NCBI RefSeq assembly: GCF_022829445.1
Contig: NZ_JAKSXY010000120.1
Coordinates: 1-64,000, forward strand
Length of the DNA stretch: 64,000 bases
From: Methylobacterium sp. J-068
Lineage (GTDB): Bacteria > Pseudomonadota > Alphaproteobacteria > Rhizobiales > Beijerinckiaceae
Direction: 5' to 3'
Shown here: piece by piece, positions 7,923-17,305 of the stretch
How the letters are laid out: each line of letters opens with the position of its first letter
How positions within the stretch are numbered: position 1 is the stretch's first letter
Position numbers and translations under genes: made by a program
The notes under the pieces: model-generated
The model's input: only the letters and a program-made list of their open reading frames with translations
Database searches by the model: none
Told to the model about the DNA's origin: nothing

Positions 7923-8761
7923 GCAGGTCTGTAGGTTCCAGCGGCGGCCGCGTCGCCGTGGAGGGCGGAGCGATCCGGCTCGGCCGGGGCTCGGCCGCCT
8001 TCGACGTCGTCGAGGACATCGACCTCGACATCGCGCCCGAACAGTTCGTCTGCCTCCTCGGCCCCTCGGGCTGCGGAAAGTCGACGTTGCTCGGAGCCGT
8101 CGCCGGGCACCTGTCCCTGCAACGCGGCCGCGTCAGCCTCGATGGCCGGGACATCGCCGGCCCGCATCCCGATCGGGGCATCGTATTTCAGCAGCACACG
8201 CTGTTTCCCTGGCGCAGCGTCCTCGACAACGTCGCCTTCGGCCCGAAGATGAAGGGTGTGGGGAAGGGCGAGCGCTTGGCCGCGGCGCGCGATTTCCTCG
8301 ATCAGGTCGGCCTCGCCGACTTCGCGGATCATTATCCGGCGGAACTGTCGGGCGGCATGCAGCAGCGCGTCGAGATCGCCCGCGCGCTGATCAATCGGCC
8401 CCGCGTTCTCCTGATGGACGAGCCCTTCGGCGCCCTCGACGCACAGACGCGCCTGACGATGCAGGAACTCCTCCTCAAGGTCTGGAGCCGGAACCGGACG
8501 ACGATCCTCTTCGTCACCCACGACATCGACGAGGCGCTCTTCCTGGCCGACCGCATCGTCGTAATGACCCCGCGTCCGGGGCGCATCCTCGACGATCTTG
8601 CGATCGACTTCGCGCGCCCGCGCCGGCGCGACCTGATCGCGGATCCGCGCTTCACAACCCTCAAGCGGCATTGCCTGACGCTCCTGCACGCCGAGCCCTC
8701 CGGCATTCCCCTGCCGCGCCTGACACCCATCGGAGTTCCCGGCCCCCACGGGGCTGCCTGA
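7919..8761 (+). CDS. ABC-importer ATP-binding protein (SsuB/TauB-like)
   Basis: A 280-residue ATPase with Walker A GPSGCGKST (48-56), Q-loop FQQHTLFPW (about 90-98), signature LSGGMQQR (143-150), Walker B VLLMDEP (163-169) and switch His201 (VTHDIDEA). It powers the importer formed with the two upstream products. The ATG at 7919 overlaps the permease stop (ATGA); an upstream in-frame ATG at 7718 lies inside the permease gene and is not used. The family transports nitrate, sulfonates, taurine or related small anions. Confidence 0.93.
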   Translation: MSRSVGSSGGRVAVEGGAIRLGRGSAAFDVVEDIDLDIAPEQFVCLLGPSGCGKSTLLGAVAGHLSLQRGRVSLDGRDIAGPHPDRGIVFQQHTLFPWRSVLDNVAFGPKMKGVGKGERLAAARDFLDQVGLADFADHYPAELSGGMQQRVEIARALINRPRVLLMDEPFGALDAQTRLTMQELLLKVWSRNRTTILFVTHDIDEALFLADRIVVMTPRPGRILDDLAIDFARPRRRDLIADPRFTTLKRHCLTLLHAEPSGIPLPRLTPIGVPGPHGAA

Positions 8762-8839
8762 GCGCGTGACCGCGATGGGCCACGCGGATGGTGCGGCGGC
8801 CCCCTGTCGCGACGCGCATGCGGGCGACCGGCGGCGTAT

Positions 8840-9112
8840 GCTCAGGCGGAGACCCGGATCGCGCGGGCCGGTCCGCGAAGCGGCTTTCCGGCCGGGGGAG
8901 GCCCAGATGATTCCTCGGCGTGGTCCCCGCAGAGGCGGTGCGGAACAGGCCGCGCCTCTGGAGAATCGGCGCCACGGAGGCCTCCAGGCCGTCCGGCGGA
9001 ACGTCGGGTATCGGGTTGAAGCCGTCGGCCGCTCCGGCCCGGCAACCAGGCTTCGATGTCGTCGGCTACGGCTTCGGGACTACGTGCGAGCACGTGCAGA
9101 CTCCGTACCATC
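8840..9112 (-). pseudogene. Second remnant of an FMN-dependent NtaA/SnaA/DszA-type monooxygenase
   Basis: Reading the minus strand from 9111, one frame gives VLARSPEAVADDIEAWLPG. A single frameshift then leads into GAADGFNPIPDVPPDGLE, followed by APILQRRGLFRTASAGTT and PRNHLGLPRPESRFA. These are the successive C-terminal motifs of luciferase-like monooxygenases of the nitrilotriacetate/DszA type. The N-terminal part is missing and the frame is broken. It differs from the remnant at 840-1095, so two separate family members decayed, one on each side of the AprAB/ABC cluster, with both C-terminal ends facing the cluster. Confidence 0.75.
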
Positions 9113-9206
9113 GGCGCCCATAGAGGCGACCCGCATAGCAGCGGATGATGGCAACGGGCTCACTCCGCGGAGTGGCTCAACGAACGGAAAGGTTTAGTTC
9201 TGACAG

Positions 9207-9280
9207 TGGCTGGGGGACCAGGATTCGAACCTGGACTAGAGGAGTCAGAGTCCACTGTTCTACCGTTAAACTATCCCCCA
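9207..9280 (-). tRNA. tRNA-Gln (anticodon CTG)
   Basis: The 74-nt minus-strand sequence folds as a cloverleaf. The acceptor arm TGGGGGA pairs with TCCCCCA, a T arm CCAGG-TTCGAAT-CCTGG is present, the anticodon loop CTCTGAC gives CTG (glutamine), and the CCA end is encoded. The anticodon stem has one mismatch. Its 3' end faces the accessory cluster at 1217-8761. Confidence 0.93.
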
Positions 9281-9447
9281 AAATCCTCGCGTGGCTCGAG
9301 GATGGATTCGGTTGTTTCCGATGGGCCGGTGCTCTGCATCGACCGTTTCGGACCCGGTCCGTTCCGGTGCAGGGGCGATAGCATGGCAATCCGGGCGGAG
9401 GCAAGTCCGGTTGGCATGCGATCGGCGCAGGCGCCCCATGATGGCCT

Positions 9448-9765
9448 TCAGGCGCTGGTGGGCGCTTCCGGGCGCGCCTCGATCATGCCGAGGGTCCGCA
9501 GGATCGCGAGGGCCACGATCTCGGAATCGGTCTCTCCCTCCGGCGTTGCCGGCAGGATCGCCACGGTGCTGACTTCGTCGTCGGTCAGGAAGCCCACGAC
9601 CACCTTGTAGACGTCGCCCTCGGGGGCATCCTCGTCGTGGACGAGGCAGACGCGGCAGCCATTCGCCTCCCCGTAGACGCGCTGGGTCAGAACCTGGACG
9701 CGCTGGGCATCGGGCTGTTCCCGGCGACGCGGAGCGCCGAAGGTCGGGCGGATGATGTTGTCCAT
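9448..9765 (-). CDS. Conserved hypothetical protein, 105 aa
   Basis: It starts at ATG 9765 (MDNIIRPTFGAPRRREQP), preceded by AGGATCGG at good spacing. The central segment CRVCLVHDEDAPEGDVYKVV and a C-terminal acidic/hydrophobic region (DSEIVALAILRTLGMIEA) suggest a small soluble alpha/beta protein. No membrane segment, signal peptide or catalytic motif is visible and I do not recognise the family. It is likely a monocistronic gene, since both neighbours are distant. Confidence 0.7.
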   Translation of the reverse strand: MDNIIRPTFGAPRRREQPDAQRVQVLTQRVYGEANGCRVCLVHDEDAPEGDVYKVVVGFLTDDEVSTVAILPATPEGETDSEIVALAILRTLGMIEARPEAPTSA

Positions 9766-10074
9766 GGCCGATCCTATAGACGAAGGACCACGCATCGGCG
9801 AGGTGCCATCGGCGGCCGTGCGACGACGACGACGGACGTGCTCGAGGTGGCCCGCGAGACCCGCGAGGGGAGCCGGTCGGATCGTCGATCCGGGCCGCCG
9901 CGGCACGTCTCGCAGGGCCTATGCGGCGCGGCGCCCGCAGCCGGGGAATCGACCGCGGGCCACGCTCTTTCTCGAAACGCAGCGAATGTGTCTTCGCTCC
10001 CGAAGAAACGTCTTTGCTTCAGAAAACGAAGACACCGTGCGTTCCGTCTTCTTTTCGTCCTCCTCTCGACGGGC
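9766..10074. other. Non-coding stretch with a terminator-like inverted repeat
   Basis: No gene is supported here. The segment from about 9960 to 10075 is richer in A+T. GTGTCTTCG at 9988-9996 is repeated inverted as CGAAGACAC at 10027-10035, with a shorter GAAG/CTTC pairing inside. This could terminate the minus-strand GT61 gene that ends at 10075. Confidence 0.45.
9988..10035 (-). terminator. Candidate terminator of the GT61-methyltransferase gene
   Basis: A perfect 9-bp inverted repeat (GTGTCTTCG/CGAAGACAC) with a 30-nt interior lies 40 bp past the stop of the minus-strand gene. The long loop and lack of a clean T-run make it only a candidate. Confidence 0.35.
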
Positions 10075-11886
10075 TCAACCGTGCGCGAAGAAGGTGGTGA
10101 TTTCATCCGGGCTTTCGATCAACTTCTGCGCGTTGATGAAAGGGAATAGGTTCCAGAGTTTTTCCAGTCCGTATTCCTGCAGCGAAACCGCCCGGAACTC
10201 TTCAATGATCTTGAAATAGTTGTCCGACAGCTCGGTCGAGGCCGGATTCAGGTTGTTGATGATGACCAGGCCGGAGGGAGGCGCATCGACGATATGCACC
10301 GACAGGTCGCTTCTGTACTTCTTCAGGATGGGAATGATTTTCCAGACATCTCCCGTCCAGCCAAAGCGGGTGGCCTCGCTTTCGTCCTCATCGCCGATGA
10401 CATGCTGCCGGCGTGCCATGCGCTCGTTCAGGGGAAAACAATCGTGGATCATCACCGTCGATCGGCTATGGCAAGCTTGCTCGACATTGATGAAATCACG
10501 CAACAGGTATTCGAAACGATGCATGCCATCCAGGAAGCACAGATCGGGACCACCAGCCGTCATTTCGTTCAAATCGAATTTCTCGAAGAACTTGTCGGAC
10601 GGCATTTGAAAGAACTGAACGCTCTCCTTGGCGCCGATGACATCGACGGAAATCTTGAAATTGGGGTCGACGCAGACCGTGGCGCAGGAGAAAGCGGCGG
10701 CTGACCGTCCTGTTTCCGTGCCGATCTCGAAATAGTTCCTCGGGCTCGAATGGATATCCAGATTTTTCATGAAGTCGATGTAATGGACCGGACCGAACGA
10801 CAAGTCCTTGTCTTTGTATGAGAGCACGGGTTTTTCCTCTTCTGTCTCTTGCTTCGCGGGCTCGGGCGACTGAGGCTCAGGCAAAAAATGGCTCATCGCC
10901 GTCCTGAGCGTCTCCAGATCGACGCTGAATGGAGCGAACCAGTCCGGCTTCTCCGCCGTGGCCCAGAGATAGGTGACGCTCTGACCGAGATGGTGACAGA
11001 GGCCGGATTGAATCAGATGCGGTTGCTGGGCCGATTGGATGACAAAGAATTCGGCGTCGCCGTTGGCGAAGATACTGTTGTGCAGGCCTGAACCCGCTTC
11101 TCCGACAATGTACTTGGCGGCCCTGAAGATGCCGATCTGCTCGCCAATGCTATAATCCTCAGGATAAACGCGAAGAAATCCGAGACTATCCAAGAACAAG
11201 TCCAGATCCGTCTTGTTTTTCATCACGCGCCATGCGTGCTCGGCCCGTCGCGCGACGTAGATCTTCTCATGGCCGGAACTCGGCTTGTCGACGTTCACCG
11301 CGACGTGGGCGAGCGCGACGGATCGGGCCGACAGGGCGTCGTGACGTCGTGACGGCGATGAGAGAAACAGGCGCCCTGTGTAGGAGCGATCCGTCCCGAC
11401 CCTGATGACCGGCGCCTCCTGACCGAAGAAGAAGTCGATCAGCCGATCCGCCCAGGCCGGGGTCGAATCCAGAACGAGAAGCGAAAAAGGCGTGCCGGGG
11501 AACGCGTCCCTGAACGTCGTGATGCGCGGCAGGATATCGATCAGCCAATGCCCGTAGATCTTATATCCGGGTCGAAACAGCGGGATGCAGATCGTTTCGG
11601 GCAAGATCGTTTCCGACCCGTCCGGAACCGCGGCGGCGTGCGCTTCGACCTTGATTTCGGGATTCTGCTCCGTCAGCGACGTGTCGTCCAGCAGGGACTC
11701 GGAGACGACGAGCGTCCCGTCCGGCTGAATCGAAAAGTTGCCGTCGTAGACACATGTCAGAAGCTCGCTGACGGTCAGCTTGCTTTCTTGTAGAACGCTC
11801 GGATCGGCCGGCGATGCTCCCACGTGATGAGGCGTTGCGCGAACCAATCGCTCGGTCCGCAAGGTCATATCCGCCAGCCGCGCCAA
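10075..11886 (-). CDS. Fusion of a GT61-type glycosyltransferase and a class I methyltransferase
   Basis: A 603-residue protein. The N-terminal half (about 1-330) matches DUF563/GT61 glycosyltransferases: YGHWLIDILPR near residue 110 and VGEAGSGLHNSIF near 262. A linker rich in Glu/Pro/Lys at about 335-355 follows. The C-terminal half (about 365-603) is a class I SAM-dependent methyltransferase of the Methyltransf_24 kind: YFEIGTETGRSAAAF, FLDGMHRFEYLLRDF and MIHDCFP. A role in making and methylating a surface glycan is likely. G+C is visibly lower than in neighbouring genes, suggesting transfer. Start 11886 is used; ATG at 11868 (MTLRTERL) is an alternative. Confidence 0.8.
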   Translation of the reverse strand: MARLADMTLRTERLVRATPHHVGASPADPSVLQESKLTVSELLTCVYDGNFSIQPDGTLVVSESLLDDTSLTEQNPEIKVEAHAAAVPDGSETILPETICIPLFRPGYKIYGHWLIDILPRITTFRDAFPGTPFSLLVLDSTPAWADRLIDFFFGQEAPVIRVGTDRSYTGRLFLSSPSRRHDALSARSVALAHVAVNVDKPSSGHEKIYVARRAEHAWRVMKNKTDLDLFLDSLGFLRVYPEDYSIGEQIGIFRAAKYIVGEAGSGLHNSIFANGDAEFFVIQSAQQPHLIQSGLCHHLGQSVTYLWATAEKPDWFAPFSVDLETLRTAMSHFLPEPQSPEPAKQETEEEKPVLSYKDKDLSFGPVHYIDFMKNLDIHSSPRNYFEIGTETGRSAAAFSCATVCVDPNFKISVDVIGAKESVQFFQMPSDKFFEKFDLNEMTAGGPDLCFLDGMHRFEYLLRDFINVEQACHSRSTVMIHDCFPLNERMARRQHVIGDEDESEATRFGWTGDVWKIIPILKKYRSDLSVHIVDAPPSGLVIINNLNPASTELSDNYFKIIEEFRAVSLQEYGLEKLWNLFPFINAQKLIESPDEITTFFAHG

Positions 11887-12589
11887 ATTTGTTCCCCGCT
11901 CAAATGGAACGTAGAATGAACGTTCGGGGTCGTTATATCCCAGATTCCCGTTGCAACAACAGCCCTGCTGTAGGGATATTGTCTTACATTTCGAAACCGG
12001 GAAATCTTCGGCTCCGTGTCCACGCGAGGGTCACGTCAATTCACCCTTGTCGTGACCATGCGTTCGGTGGCCCTTTGATCGAAACAGGATCCCTGCCGGA
12101 CGAAGGAGAGGAGGATCGTGCGAGACGGCGCCTCCGGACCGGCGGCGCGGCGTCCCGACCTCCTGGCCGGACCGCTCCCGGTCGTTTGCCGGCGGTCCGG
12201 ACAATGAGCGGGAAGGGCAGTCCGAGCCCCCGCATACAAGCCGCTCTCCCCTTCGTGGCCCCTGATCTCACCGGGTGGGATCGCCTCATGCCGCGACGGC
12301 TCGGCCCGAGCGGTCGGATCGGCGCTCGACGGAATGCGTGCCGTCCATAAGAAGCGCTGATCGTGCGCTTACGATCAGGCTTCTCCGGTCCGCAGCCCGG
12401 AACGAAAAAGGAGCTGGTGGTTTGATACCGTCTCCGCCCGATCGAAGCGGAGAATTCCGGAACCGGACGGAACCCGGGAAGGGCGCTCGGCCCTTCGCCG
12501 TTCCAGGCACGGCCTGTGGGCGATTCGATTGCAAAATGCGCGCATGGATTGCATGAGGTGCCCCTTCGACCTTCCGGGGCCTTTCTTCG
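11887..12589. other. 700-bp intergenic region with one dispersed hairpin repeat
   Basis: It holds the AT-rich upstream region of the GT61 gene (11887-12020). Beyond that, open frames on both strands lack family signals or ribosome sites. A hairpin repeat lies at 12431-12453. The very long minus frame that crosses this area is the antisense of queF and is not a gene. Confidence 0.5.
12431..12453. repeat. Dispersed palindromic repeat, copy 1
   Basis: TCTCCGC and GCGGAGA form a 7-bp stem around CCGATCGAA. The core CCGCCCGATCGAAGCGG also occurs at 35238-35266 and, inverted, at 36022-36058. Confidence 0.6.
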
Positions 12590-13108
12590 ATGCCGATCCT
12601 GATTGCCCTGGCGGGGGCGTTCCTCACGGGGCTGATCTACTGGGTCCGGTACGGGAACGGTCTGGAGCATCTCGATCACGCCCTGCGTGACTGGCGCGCC
12701 GGGCGGCGGCGCAGGGCCAGCGAACTCCAGATCCGCGCGGCGCCGCTGCGCTCCCTCCGGCATCCGGCGGATGCGGCCGGCGTGCTGCTGATGCTGGTGG
12801 CGCGACAGCGCGGGCTGCCGACCCCCGAGCAGGAGAGCGAGGTTCTGACGCAGATGCGCGATGTGACGGAACCGGGCGACGATCTCGCCACACGGATGGC
12901 GGTGATCCGCCATGCCGCCGAGCAGGCCCCCGAGGCGGATGCCGCCGTCCGGGTCCTGGCACCGCTCCTGCGCGATCGCCTCACCGGCGCCGAGCGGAAC
13001 GACCTGTCCCGGATGCTTGGGGCGGTGGCGGCCGTGCATCAAGGCCCGACCGAGGCGCAGGAGCGCTTCATCGAGCAGGTCCAGCGCGCGCTGCACGAGG
13101 ATCGGTAG
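12590..13108 (+). CDS. Hypothetical protein with one N-terminal membrane segment
   Basis: A 172-residue protein. Residues 1-18 (MPILIALAGAFLTGLIYW) form a membrane anchor, followed by a basic linker (RAGRRRRASELQ) and an all-helical domain of about 120 residues with EVLTQMRDVT and LSRMLGAVAAVHQGP. The helical domain has the look of TerB/DjlA-N-like folds, but the conserved acidic residues of that family are not clear to me. The start follows a pyrimidine-rich region without a strong ribosome site. It converges with queF, 32 bp apart. Confidence 0.75.
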   Translation: MPILIALAGAFLTGLIYWVRYGNGLEHLDHALRDWRAGRRRRASELQIRAAPLRSLRHPADAAGVLLMLVARQRGLPTPEQESEVLTQMRDVTEPGDDLATRMAVIRHAAEQAPEADAAVRVLAPLLRDRLTGAERNDLSRMLGAVAAVHQGPTEAQERFIEQVQRALHEDR

Positions 13109-13140
13109 ACCGTCCGAACCGCAGGGAAATGGACCGGACG

Positions 13141-13605
13141 TCAGCGCGCGCGGTAGGGCGGCACGCCGGGGTCCGGCAGCCAGACGGATTTCAGCGGCTC
13201 GCCGGTCTGCCAGAAGACGTCGATCGGGATGCCGCCGCGCGGGTACCAGAAGCCGCCGATGCGCAGGTAGCGCGGCGCCAGCAATTCGGTCAGGCGCAGA
13301 CCGATGCCCACCGTGCAATCCTCGTGGAAGGCCCCGTGGTTGCGGAAGGCCGTGAGGTAGAGCTTCAGCGACTTCGATTCCACGAGCCACTGGTCCGGCA
13401 CGTAGTCGATGACCAGGATCGCGAAGTCCGGCTGTCCGGTGACCGGGCACAGCGAGGTGAATTCCGGCACGGTGAAACGGGCGAGGTAATCGGTGCCCGG
13501 ATGCGGGTTCGGCACCCGGTCGAGCCGGGCTTCCCCCGGCGAGTCGGGCAGGGGGCTCATCTGTCCGAGTTGCAGGCCCTCGGGCGCGGATGGCGGATGC
13601 GTCAT
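13141..13605 (-). CDS. queF: NADPH-dependent preQ0 reductase (queuosine pathway)
   Basis: A 154-residue enzyme of the short, unimodular QueF type (about 150 residues). It reduces 7-cyano-7-deazaguanine to preQ1 for queuosine in tRNA. Visible are the catalytic cysteine in TSLCPVTGQPDF (C53, with D60), the signature ESKSLKLYLTAFRNHG (76-91) that holds NADPH, and HEDC at 94-97. No other queuosine gene lies nearby. It is probably transcribed alone. Confidence 0.95.
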   Translation of the reverse strand: MTHPPSAPEGLQLGQMSPLPDSPGEARLDRVPNPHPGTDYLARFTVPEFTSLCPVTGQPDFAILVIDYVPDQWLVESKSLKLYLTAFRNHGAFHEDCTVGIGLRLTELLAPRYLRIGGFWYPRGGIPIDVFWQTGEPLKSVWLPDPGVPPYRAR

Positions 13606-13725
13606 GCGTCAAATCTCTCGGGACCGGCATCGAAAATCACGGGGCCGGCGTCGAAAACAATCAAATTGCCGCCCAAGTGGCGACGGTGAGTGGCCGACGC
13701 GGACACCGCGTGCCATATGGGGGCC

Positions 13726-13929
13726 ATGAGCGACGAAAACACGGCTACCTATCCCTACACCCTGGAGATCCAGCCGCCCAAGGCCCCGGGCAGCCCATAT
13801 CAGTGGGCGATTCGCCGGAAGGGGAAGCTGATCCAGCGGTCCGACCGCAATCACCCGACCGAAGCCAAGGCGCGCGAGAACGGCATGGCCCAGATCGAAC
13901 TCCTCCTGTCCGGCGCCGGCGACCGCTGA
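13726..13929 (+). CDS. Small conserved hypothetical protein, 67 aa
   Basis: It starts MSDENTATYPYTLEIQPPKA and contains YQWAIRRKGKLIQRSDR followed by a helix (EAKARENGMAQIELLL). This layout of a beta hairpin with a WAI-R-GK turn plus a helix resembles small proteins of the DUF1508-like kind, but I am not certain. Starts at 13717 (ATG) or 13690 (GTG) are also in frame; 13726 is chosen for the compact domain and the G-rich segment before it. Confidence 0.65.
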   Translation: MSDENTATYPYTLEIQPPKAPGSPYQWAIRRKGKLIQRSDRNHPTEAKARENGMAQIELLLSGAGDR

Positions 13930-14265
13930 GGCGCCCTCCGCGGACGCACGAGCGCGCCGCCGGGTTCGGGCGCTGCGCCGATCGCGACCTGGACGGGAGC
14001 GAATCCGGTCCGAGGACGATGATTCGGTCTTGGCATTGGGACGGTGAATCGGCGGAGTGCTGGAATACCAGACTTACCGGCCTGCGGTCGGCTTCGTCGG
14101 TGTTCCGAGCGTGACAGGACGCTTGCCGGACGCGAAGCGTTGACGGATAAGCCTCGGCGGAATCGTCCGCCCCCGGCGTGATGCCATTCGGGCATCGTTC
14201 CGGGCGTGGACCCGGCCTCGCGCCACGAGGCCTCGACCCGCCGTACCGTCCGCAAAGGCGCTTCC
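13930..14265. other. Upstream region of eno
   Basis: This 336-bp gap holds no supported gene. It must contain the enolase promoter, but clear boxes are not seen. A frame extending enolase upstream to 14206 lacks family support. Confidence 0.4.
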
Positions 14266-15555
<1,290 letters not shown>

Positions 15556-15583
15556 GCCCAACGGCGACGCGCGCTCGATCGAT

Positions 15584-15619
15584 GGAAAACGGCCGCGAAG
15601 CGATTCGCGGCCGTTTTCC
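15584..15619. terminator. Strong hairpin terminator after eno
   Basis: A perfect 16-bp stem (GGAAAACGGCCGCGAA pairing with TTCGCGGCCGTTTTCC) closes a GCGA tetraloop 28 bp after the eno stop. The A-run and T-run in the arms let it work in both directions, serving also the small convergent gene ending at 15652. Confidence 0.88.
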
Positions 15620-15651
15620 GTTGTGGTCGGCGCGGACCCGGCGAGCACGCC

Positions 15652-15879
15652 CTAACGGACCGTCAGGTCGATCGTCCCGGCAACGATGCGCCGGCTCGGA
15701 GCCCCACGGGGCGTCAGGGACGGCGTGGTGGTGAGTTCGGAGGCCGGGCGCACGGCGGCAGTGGCGCGGGCCTGCTCCCGGTAGAGCGGCGGCGTGAGGT
15801 AGGTGCGGTCATCCGCCTTGACGCTGCCGGTCAGCGTTGCGGAGGCGAGGACGGCGAGAACGAGCGTGCGCATGGTCAT
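15652..15879 (-). CDS. Small secreted protein, 75 aa
   Basis: It starts at ATG 15879 with AAGGAATC eight bases upstream. Residues 1-22 (MTMRTLVLAVLASATLTGSV) form a signal peptide cleaved near VKA-DD. The mature part, about 50 residues, is basic and Thr/Ser/Pro-rich (DRTYLTPPLYREQARATAAV) with no cysteine and no known domain. Its function is unknown; it probably acts in the periplasm or envelope. Confidence 0.7.
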   Translation of the reverse strand: MTMRTLVLAVLASATLTGSVKADDRTYLTPPLYREQARATAAVRPASELTTTPSLTPRGAPSRRIVAGTIDLTVR

Positions 15880-16154
15880 GACTGCGATTCCTTCGATGTT
15901 TCGGGGCCCGTGCCCCGCGGCATGAGCGGAATATGTTTTGCAGCGCACCATCATTCAAACAGATGTTTTCAATACCCCATATCGATCTCATCAATTCCAA
16001 AATCCGGCGTCGGAGCCGTGCGGCCTGGGTGCCTGCGCGGTCGGTCCGCTCGGCGTGCCTGGTTCACCATGCCCGGTCCCACGCGGCTCCGTTCTCCGGC
16101 GGCTCCGGACGGCACAGGATGATGGTTCGCCGACGCGCGCCCTATCTCATCGGA

Positions 16155-16559
16155 ATGACGACCTCCGCGAACCCCGATCTCACCGTCTACTACGACGGCG
16201 CCTGTCCTCTCTGCGCCGCGGAGATCCGCCTCTACCGGCGCTCGGCCGGTGCGGCGCGGATCGCCTGGATCGATGTCGGCGCGGAGGGATCGGCCGATCC
16301 GGGGGCGGACCTCACGCGGAGCGCCGCCCGTGCCCGATTCCACCTGCGCCGGCCGGATGGGACGCTGGTCTCGGGCGCGGCGGGGTTCGCCGCGCTCTGG
16401 GCCGTGCTGCCGCGCTGGCGCATCCTCGCGCGCATCGCCGGGCTGCCCGGGGTGACCGGGCTCGGCGAGGCCGCCTACCGGCTGTTCCTGCCGTGGCGGC
16501 CGTGGATCGCCCGCCTCGTGCCGAGCGGTGGAGCACGCTGCGACAAGGCTTGCGGATAG
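16155..16559 (+). CDS. DCC-family (DUF393) thiol-disulfide oxidoreductase-like protein
   Basis: A 134-residue protein with the family hallmark YYDGACPLCAAEI at residues 11-23 (DxxCxxC), followed by the usual RFHLRRPDGTLVSGAAGF block and a C-terminal LPRWR...YRLFLPWRPW segment. DCC proteins have a thioredoxin-like N-terminus and are presumed redox-active, but their substrates are unknown. ATG 16155 gives the normal family length; the frame is open upstream without support. DUF1345 follows after 55 bp. Confidence 0.88.
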   Translation: MTTSANPDLTVYYDGACPLCAAEIRLYRRSAGAARIAWIDVGAEGSADPGADLTRSAARARFHLRRPDGTLVSGAAGFAALWAVLPRWRILARIAGLPGVTGLGEAAYRLFLPWRPWIARLVPSGGARCDKACG

Positions 16560-16614
16560 GCCGCCTCGGCGCGCAGAGATCCGGCGACGCTCCCAGCCGG
16601 TCGAGGCCCCCGCC

Positions 16615-17283
16615 ATGCTGAATCCGATCCGGACCCTGCCGGTCCAGGCCTTCTGGCTCCGTCCGCGCCTCCTCGCCTGCGTCGGGCTCACCCTCGCCCT
16701 CGCCCTAGTGCTGCCCTTCGCCGACCTCTCGGTGCGCCTCCTCATCGGCTGGTGCCTCGGGGTGCCGGTCTATTGCGGGCTGATCGTGGGCAAGGCGGCG
16801 GGGCAGTCGCAGGATTCGCTTCGGGCCGAGGCCACGCGCCTCGACGACAGCGCCTTCGCGGTCTCGCTGTTCGCGATCCTGGCGGCGGCCGCGAGCTGCG
16901 GCGCCGTGGCGATGCTGGTCCTCGGCGGCAACGGCAGCGAGGCCGATCGCCTGAGTCACCTCGCGCTCGCCGCCGCGACCATGATCTGCGCCTGGCTCTT
17001 CGTGCAGGTGGTGTTCACGGTGCACTACGCGCACCTCTATTACGGCACCGAGGCGGATGCCGCGCGCGGCGGCCTCGACTTCAACGGCGACGAGAACCCG
17101 GATTTCTGGGACTTCTTCTACTTCTCCGTGACCATCGGGGCGACGTCGCAGACCTCGGACACCGACATCACCAGCAAGGCGATGCGCCGCGTCGCGACGG
17201 TGCAGACGATCTACGCCTATGTCTTCAACACCAGCGTGCTGGCGCTGGCGATCAACATGGCGGCGAGCGTCGCGCAGCACTGA
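16615..17283 (+). CDS. DUF1345 integral membrane protein
   Basis: A 222-residue protein with about five hydrophobic segments. The DUF1345 signature is visible: FTVHYAHLYY near residue 138, PDFWDFFYFSVTIGATSQTS near 163, and a last segment with QTIYAYVFNTSVLALAINMA. The segment before the last helix is reminiscent of a two-helix channel pore (YFSVTIGATSQTSD), which may explain its company with channel genes, though no ion specificity is known. ATG 16615 is used; the upstream frame is unsupported. Confidence 0.9.
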   Translation: MLNPIRTLPVQAFWLRPRLLACVGLTLALALVLPFADLSVRLLIGWCLGVPVYCGLIVGKAAGQSQDSLRAEATRLDDSAFAVSLFAILAAAASCGAVAMLVLGGNGSEADRLSHLALAAATMICAWLFVQVVFTVHYAHLYYGTEADAARGGLDFNGDENPDFWDFFYFSVTIGATSQTSDTDITSKAMRRVATVQTIYAYVFNTSVLALAINMAASVAQH

Positions 17284-17305
17284 GCGGCGCGCGGCCGAAC
17301 GCGCG

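Noticed and set aside
12041..13630. 529-codon minus frame
   Set aside because: It shadows queF in another frame and continues through intergenic DNA; Arg/Pro-rich product without a family.
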